Positions 58,716 through 64,000 of a DNA stretch of 64,000 bases are shown in pieces. A program made the position numbers and the translations under genes. Every line of letters begins with the position of its first letter. Position 1 is the first letter of the stretch. Below the pieces are notes generated by a model that saw nothing but the letters and a program-made list of their open reading frames with translations, was not told where the DNA came from and did not search any database. Source of the stretch: Nymphaea colorata (lineage: Eukaryota > Streptophyta > Magnoliopsida > Nymphaeales > Nymphaeaceae); contig NC_045138.2 in NCBI RefSeq assembly GCF_008831285.2, positions 36,385,115-36,449,114 on the forward strand, in the 5' to 3' direction.

Positions 58716-59547
58716 CTGAAACAGTTCCAAATATATCAAATGCACTTGGTCGTATATGTTCTTCAATAATCAAGACCACACCTAGCATAAGATACAGAAT
58801 ATTTCAAAAACATGGCCAGTCATTAAAGTTGCAGAACTGAGAAACAACTAAGCATCCATGTGTTTTGTGGAACCAAATCCACAGCAAGATAGACATCTTA
58901 AAGGATTTCGTGTATTTAGTGATTACAACATGGAGAATACTTCACAGAATAATGACACAATACACATTCTCACTATATGTGGCTTAAAAAAAACATATTA
59001 AATAAATTATTTCTATTTATTATATTTCTTTGACACTAGCAGACCTCTGTAAACTTCCTAATTTTCCACTCGTTAGACTACCCAGGATTTCTCCTTGAAA
59101 ATAAATAATTATAAATATGTGGTTTCTTCTATATAGAGTAAGAAGGAAAATACTGAAATTTCTGAATTGGAGCAAACCAATCAGCCACTTTTGTTTTCTC
59201 CAAGGCATAAAAACTCGAGCTCCAAAAAATACGCTTTTGTTCATATATGGTACAGGACCCTAGTCCACCAGACAAAAATCTTTGTTGATAAGAGCTATTA
59301 CAAGTTCCCCTTTGAAACTAGCAAATCGAGATGGAGAGTTTGATAGGCTCAGATTTCACCTTAGGAAAGAAAGGCATCATTAGCTATGTTTACCTATGAA
59401 GGGCTAAGATGCAGGGGGTGAAAGGCTAGGCCAAACCGCTAACAGCTTAAAGGGTTGATCATTGAGCCCTTTTGAGATGGTCCATCATATTTGCCCAACA
59501 TGCACATGTGTCTCGTGTGCATGCATATTTCATGTGTGCATATGTAT
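58716..59547. other. Putative intron of dihydropyrimidinase
   Basis: AT-rich DNA between the exon at 58715 and the copia LTR. I find no further dihydropyrimidinase exon. It may be part of a long intron; this is inference. Confidence 0.4.
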
Positions 59548-59796
59548 TGTAGAAATACGAACAAGAAGAAGACGAAGAGAAACAATGATCACGATGTAAC
59601 GTGGAAAACCCTCAACACGAGGGAGAAAAAACCACGAATGAGGAGGAGTTGGTGCCCACTAGCAGCCAGACTCTCTCTCTCTTAAGATTATTATTAACTC
59701 TTAAGGATTAGGGTTACATGACTTAAGTAGAGCCCAAAACGGGCTACAAGGCGGGTCGGGTATGGATCCGGACCCGAAACCCACAATCTATGAACA
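59548..59796 (-). repeat. 3' LTR of the copia element
   Basis: About 249 bases with the standard TG...CA ends (TGTTCATAG at the inner edge, TTTCTACA at the outer edge on the minus strand). It contains an interrupted stem, GTGG..CCCTC..GAGGG..CCAC, at 59601-59635, and a CT/AG-rich run. Short for a copia LTR but within the family range. The outer edge is inferred from the TG/CA rule; the partner LTR is outside the window. Confidence 0.8.
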
Positions 59797-62700
59797 CTCC
59801 CCCTCAAGTTGGGCGTACATATCAAACATGCCCAACTTGGATACATTCCTCTCAAATGAAGCTGAAGGAAGAGCTTTCGTCAGAACATCAGCAGTTTGGT
59901 CTTCAGACTTCATGTAAGGTACGATCAACTCTTTCGCATCAATCCTTTCCCGAATGAAGTGACGATTAATTTCAACATGTTTTGTTCTGTCGTGAAGAAC
60001 AGGATTGTTGGCTAAGTTGATTGCAGACTTGTTATCACAATACATCTTCATAGGTCCTTCAATCCCTATTCCAATGTCAGTCAACAATATCTTCAACCAT
60101 AATAACTCTGACACTCCCATAGCAACTGCCCTATATTCTGCCTCTGCACTGGATCTAGAGCAAACATCCTGTCTCTTGCTCCTCCATACAACAAGGTTTC
60201 CTCCCAAGTAGACACAGTACCCTGTAGTGGATCGTCTGGTATCACCACAACCTGCCCAATCCGCATCAGAATAGCCCTCGATTTCCACAGTCTCTTGTTT
60301 CACATACAGGAGTCTCTTACCAGGATTTTTCTTCAGGTAGCATAGCACTCTGTCCACAGCCTTCAGATGTGCATCGGTTGGCGCATGCATGAATTGGCTC
60401 AAAACATTCACCGCAAAGGTGATATCAGGTCTCGTGAGGGTAAGATAAATTAGCTTCCCAACCAAACGTTGATATCTTCCCTTGTCTTCTTCACAGAGAG
60501 GCTCTCCATCTCTAAGACTCAACTTGTGCCCAGTGTCAAAAGGGGTAGGAGTAGGTCTACATCCCAATTTCCCAGTTTCTTCCAGCAGATCTAATGTATA
60601 TTTCCTTTGGTTTAGTACAAGACCAGTACTAAACCTAGCAACCTCCATACCAAGAAAATACCTTAGTTTGCCAAGATCTTTGAGGTCGAATTCTGTAGCC
60701 AGTAACCCTTTTAGCTTGATAATCTCCTCCTCATCATCTCCAGTAACAATCATGTCATCTACGTAGACGAGCAGGAGAGTAACCTTGCTCTCCTTCTTCT
60801 TCACAAACAGAGTGTGATCTCCATTTCCTTGTTTGTATCCATGACGTATCATCACTCTTCTCAGTCGTTCAAACCACGCTCTGGGCGATTGCTTAAGGCC
60901 ATACAATGCCTTTTTCAGCTTACAACACATTTCTGGTTCTTCATATCCTGGAGGCATATGCATATATACTTCTTCTTCGAAGTCACCATTGAGGAATGCA
61001 TTTTTAACATCCAGTTGATACATCTTCCACTCCTTCATCACAGCTAGGGATATAACCACCCTCACAGTCTTCATTTTCGCAACAGGAGCAAAGGTTTCCA
61101 AGTAATCAATTCCATATTTCTGGCTAAACCCCTTGGCCACAAGTCGAGCTTTATATCTTTCAACACTCCCATCTGGTTTGTACTTGATGGTATACACCCA
61201 TTTGGATCCAACTAGGTGAGCGGCTTCAGGAATCTTCACCACTTCCCATGTCAAGTTTCTTCTTAGGGCATCTATTTCTTCTTTCATTGCATCAACCCAC
61301 TTGGAGTCACTTTGAGCTTCAGCGACAGTCCTGGGAATCACAGCCAAAGAAAGAGTAGAAACAAAGCACTTGTAATCTTTCCCAAGTCTGGAATAAGAAA
61401 CAAAATTACCAATGGGGTGTTGAGTACATGACCTAACACCCTTTCTCAGGGCAATGGGAAGATCGTCATTCTTCTTTTCAACCTCATCATGGGTCTCCAC
61501 GGTCTCCTCGGTAGGACTTGGTTCATCCAGGGAATGAGTGGCATTGGGATTGGAAGTAGATCTAGCATCACAAGTCATCACCTCAGTCCGAGTACCTCGT
61601 CTAGAGTAGAACTGTCCAAACAACTGAGGGCCTTCCTTCTCAATGCTATTGTCACCCCTTTCCTCCTTCTCAGGCACATCAACAGTATTAAGTGATTCTG
61701 CTTTCTTGTAGTCCAAAAAATCTATAAACTGAAGTTCCTGTCTCTGAGAATATTCTTCCCTGCCCACAAACTGCTCCCCCTGAAGAGGATTCGCACCAAA
61801 GTAAGAGGCATGTTCCAAGAAGGTAACATCCCTCGTAACATAAGCTCGACCAGTAATAGGATCAATACATTTGTATCCTTTTTGTGTAGGGGAGTATCCA
61901 ACAAAGACACCTTTGATAGACCTAGGATCAAGTTTCTTGACATTTGGACTGTGATCATGGATAAAACATACACAACCAAAAACACGAGGAGGAAGAGGAA
62001 ATGGTGGACGACTGCCAGGAAGCAACGAGTAGGGAGTCCTACCATTCAAAACACGACTGGGCATGCGGTTAATAAGATAGGCACTAGTAAGAACTGCATC
62101 ACCCCAATAGTGTTTAGGAAGATTTCTCTGAAACAAAAGAGCCCTGGTGACATTAAGAAGTTGACGATTTTTCCTTTCAGCTACCCCATTTTGAGAGGGG
62201 GTGTAACTACAGGATGTCTCGTGAACAATCCCCCGTTGTCTAAGAAACTCCTCAACAGGCCGACACATGTACTCACGGGCATTATCGGACCTGAAAGTTT
62301 TAACATTCGCACCATACTGGGTATGCACAAGAAGAATAAATGTCTCGATGATTCGAGGAACCTCGCTGCGGTCTTTTAACAAGTATATAAATGTAGCACG
62401 AGAGAAATCATCAATGAAAGTGATAAAATACTGGAAATCTTGACGGGTATGAATGCCCGAAGGTCCCCATACATCAGAGTGAATCAGAGAAAAAGCTTCA
62501 TTAGCACAACTAGAAGAAAGAGGGTACGAAGCCCTCCCATGTTTGGCAAACTGACAAACATCACAAGAAATGGAAGACACATCAAAGGAGGAACACAAGT
62601 CTGGAAACAAATGTTTCAAAATCCCAAAAGGTAAATGCCCAAAACGTTCATGCCAGTACATAAAAGACTGAAGACAATCTTCTCTTCTCTTATCTGTCTT

Positions 62701-63171
62701 GCGGATCGCTGTCAACAGAGCAGTAGCCACATGTATGGGAAGACAATATAATCCATCAGAAGCTAAACCAATCCCAATCCTCTTCCCTGTCACCAAGTCC
62801 TGCAAAACACAACGATCGGCAGAGAATATAAGTTCACAATTCAATTCTTTAGTAAGTCTACTGACTGATAAGAGATTTAAAGGAAACTGGGGAACATGTA
62901 AAGCGCCCTGCACATGAAATTTGTCCAACAAGGACAGAGTGCCTTCGCCGGCCACACAGGTAGAGGAACCATCTGCAAGAGAAACACGTTCCCTTCCCGA
63001 GGACAACTTATACTCATGAAACAATTTTGAATTACCTGTCATGTGATGAGTAGCACCACTATCGACAATCCATTCCCCCACAGAAGAGTTACCTTGATTG
63101 CCAATAACTGCAAGAGCATGATTAGCTGTAGTTCCCTCTGAGGTCTCAGTCTTGTTGACAGCCTGCCCAAA
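59788..63171 (-). CDS. pol: Copia pol polyprotein (protease-integrase-RT-RNase H)
   Basis: An open frame of about 1,100 codons. Visible in order are the aspartic protease site WIVDSGATHHM, the pre-integrase WHERFGHLP, and the integrase core with HSDVWGPS, FIDDFSRATF and SYTPSQNGVAERKNR. Reverse transcriptase follows with YKARLVAKGFSQKYGIDY, QLDVKNAFLNGDFEEEVYM and the catalytic YVDDMIVTGDD. RNase H has YSDADWAGCGDTRRSTTGY, SSAEAEYRA and DNKSAINLANNP. The stop TAG at 59788-59790 lies inside the LTR, so the frame runs through the polypurine tract and 9 bases into the LTR, as in related copia elements. The upstream end merges with gag through a one-base frame change near 63165-63171. All catalytic motifs look intact. 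Confidence 0.93.
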   Translation of the reverse strand, partial: FGQAVNKTETSEGTTANHALAVIGNQGNSSVGEWIVDSGATHHMTGNSKLFHEYKLSSGRERVSLADGSSTCVAGEGTLSLLDKFHVQGALHVPQFPLNLLSVSRLTKELNCELIFSADRCVLQDLVTGKRIGIGLASDGLYCLPIHVATALLTAIRKTDKRREDCLQSFMYWHERFGHLPFGILKHLFPDLCSSFDVSSISCDVCQFAKHGRASYPLSSSCANEAFSLIHSDVWGPSGIHTRQDFQYFITFIDDFSRATFIYLLKDRSEVPRIIETFILLVHTQYGANVKTFRSDNAREYMCRPVEEFLRQRGIVHETSCSYTPSQNGVAERKNRQLLNVTRALLFQRNLPKHYWGDAVLTSAYLINRMPSRVLNGRTPYSLLPGSRPPFPLPPRVFGCVCFIHDHSPNVKKLDPRSIKGVFVGYSPTQKGYKCIDPITGRAYVTRDVTFLEHASYFGANPLQGEQFVGREEYSQRQELQFIDFLDYKKAESLNTVDVPEKEERGDNSIEKEGPQLFGQFYSRRGTRTEVMTCDARSTSNPNATHSLDEPSPTEETVETHDEVEKKNDDLPIALRKGVRSCTQHPIGNFVSYSRLGKDYKCFVSTLSLAVIPRTVAEAQSDSKWVDAMKEEIDALRRNLTWEVVKIPEAAHLVGSKWVYTIKYKPDGSVERYKARLVAKGFSQKYGIDYLETFAPVAKMKTVRVVISLAVMKEWKMYQLDVKNAFLNGDFEEEVYMHMPPGYEEPEMCCKLKKALYGLKQSPRAWFERLRRVMIRHGYKQGNGDHTLFVKKKESKVTLLLVYVDDMIVTGDDEEEIIKLKGLLATEFDLKDLGKLRYFLGMEVARFSTGLVLNQRKYTLDLLEETGKLGCRPTPTPFDTGHKLSLRDGEPLCEEDKGRYQRLVGKLIYLTLTRPDITFAVNVLSQFMHAPTDAHLKAVDRVLCYLKKNPGKRLLYVKQETVEIEGYSDADWAGCGDTRRSTTGYCVYLGGNLVVWRSKRQDVCSRSSAEAEYRAVAMGVSELLWLKILLTDIGIGIEGPMKMYCDNKSAINLANNPVLHDRTKHVEINRHFIRERIDAKELIVPYMKSEDQTADVLTKALPSASFERNVSKLGMFDMYAQLEGECS

Positions 63172-64000
63172 TAAGCCCTTAGTTCACGAAGCTGGTCAGC
63201 AGAAATGGAGACTTTTTCTCCACTAGAGGCTTGCACCTCAGACACAGGCGTTCTCCCAGTCAAAGATTTCCCTCTGTTTCCCTTCTTTTCTGGATGAAGA
63301 TCCCAGCAATAATCCACAGTGTGACCTGTCTTCTTGCAGTGAGTGCACCTGCGAAGAGACCTAGATGGGCCGCCAGGACCACGACTCACGAGAGCAGATC
63401 TCTCGTTATAGGGCACAAGTTCCCTCTTCCCTTCTTTTGTAACAAGCCTTCTCTGTTCTTCCGCTTCAACACAGGAGTACACATCTTCAATACTGGACAC
63501 CTCCCCTGAATTCAAAATCTGGCTTCGAACACCTTCAAACTCATCATTTAAACCTGCTAAAAATAGGAACACCCTGTTTTCCCATTCATGAGCAACATAG
63601 AGCGCCTGATCATGGGGACAATGCCAAGGAATATCAGAATGATAGTCAAGCTCTTCCCACTTGGCTTTCAAAGCCCCATAGTACTCTGCAACAGACGAGG
63701 TCCCTTGTCGAATGCCATAGACTGTCTTCATTACTTGGTAAGTACGAATTGCGGTCTTCTTTTGGCCATACATTTGCTCGAGGACCACCCACATGTCTCT
63801 AGCAGTCTTCTTCCGAAGGATAAGGGGCTGAATATCGGCGGAAACGGAATTGACAATCCAAGTTTTCACTTGATTATCCTCAAGAAACCAAGTATGCCAC
63901 ACATCACTTGTTCTTGCTGGTTCGGGGTTGCTCCCATCAATATAGGCCATGCGACCACGGCCAGCAATCCCCATGGTCATAGCAGGCGACCACGAGAAAT
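63039..64000 (-). CDS. gag: Copia gag protein (5' end outside window)
   Basis: Nucleocapsid/capsid precursor. The frame is open to the window edge, so the true start is beyond 64000; Met codons at 63978-63980 and just after it are internal candidates. It contains the UBN2/gag region (DVWHTWFLEDNQVKTWIVNS, VLEQMYGQ, AEYYGALKAKWEELDY) and one CCHC zinc knuckle, CTHCKKTGHTVDYCW, followed by basic residues. The zero frame runs about 40 codons past the likely frame change and ends at 63039. This overlaps pol in another frame; those last codons do not look gag-like. Confidence 0.9.
   Translation of the reverse strand, partial: FSWSPAMTMGIAGRGRMAYIDGSNPEPARTSDVWHTWFLEDNQVKTWIVNSVSADIQPLILRKKTARDMWVVLEQMYGQKKTAIRTYQVMKTVYGIRQGTSSVAEYYGALKAKWEELDYHSDIPWHCPHDQALYVAHEWENRVFLFLAGLNDEFEGVRSQILNSGEVSSIEDVYSCVEAEEQRRLVTKEGKRELVPYNERSALVSRGPGGPSRSLRRCTHCKKTGHTVDYCWDLHPEKKGNRGKSLTGRTPVSEVQASSGEKVSISADQLRELRAYLGRLSTRLRPQRELQLIMLLQLLAIKVTLLWGNGLSIVVLLIT

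Larger units (their letters stand above)
59548..64000 (-). mobile_element. Ty1-copia LTR retrotransposon (3' LTR, pol, most of gag; runs off the edge)
   Basis: Minus-strand element with gag, protease, integrase, reverse transcriptase and RNase H in copia order (integrase before RT). The 3' LTR is 59548-59796. The polypurine tract GAGGGGGAG (59797-59805) abuts it. The 5' LTR, primer-binding site and gag start lie beyond 64000, so age from LTR divergence cannot be judged here. The pol frame has no stop, suggesting a young insertion. Confidence 0.95.

Overview
The window is nuclear DNA of a flowering plant. Genes are split by short GT-AG introns, gene-poor stretches are AT-rich with long (TA)n and (CT)n tracts, and a Ty1-copia element and a plant L1-type LINE are present. 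The species cannot be fixed from the sequence. Three flavonoid 3',5'-hydroxylase genes suggest a lineage able to make delphinidin-type pigments. The window shows no prokaryotic, organellar or CRISPR features.

Left part (1-18.4 kb). An unrecognised multi-exon gene on the minus strand (673-1611) faces a complete eight-exon calcium-dependent protein kinase gene (2221-5368) across about 0.6 kb. A clade-II TGA bZIP transcription factor gene (9925-16536) follows. Beyond it lies a decayed minus-strand copy of an SNF2/RAD5-type (SMARCA3-like) helicase (about 17.39-18.34 kb).

Centre (21-51 kb). This is a flavonoid 3',5'-hydroxylase (CYP75A) cluster: one broken relic (22.13-22.4 kb), copy A on the plus strand (23497-25979), copy B (30597-33087) and copy C (40770-43272) on the minus strand. 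The three intact genes share the same three-exon structure and nearly the same introns. The sequence immediately outside copy A does not match that outside B and C, which suggests gene conversion between arms of an inverted repeat. B and C and their upstream blocks (33.1-36.57 kb and 43.3-51.02 kb) form a direct duplication. The C block was later enlarged by an internal duplication and by a 5'-truncated LINE (about 46.13-48.75 kb). A broken UDP-glycosyltransferase 5' fragment (36749-37265) lies between B and C.

Right part (51-64 kb). An intronless-CDS SF3B6/p14 spliceosomal gene (53624-53995, minus) and a small three-exon RIN4-like NOI gene (55711-57149, plus) are intact. The last two exons of dihydropyrimidinase (58241-58715, minus) follow. 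A Ty1-copia retrotransposon (59548 to the window edge, minus) lies in or beside the upstream part of that gene. Its gag and pol frames are open but offset by one base at a slippery-looking heptamer.

Functionally, the kinase (calcium signalling), TGA factor (salicylate/NPR1-type transcription) and NOI protein (immune membrane adaptor) are housekeeping or signalling neighbours. The CYP75A array is the one clear metabolic cluster. All homology calls come from reading protein motifs and gene structure; no database search was run.
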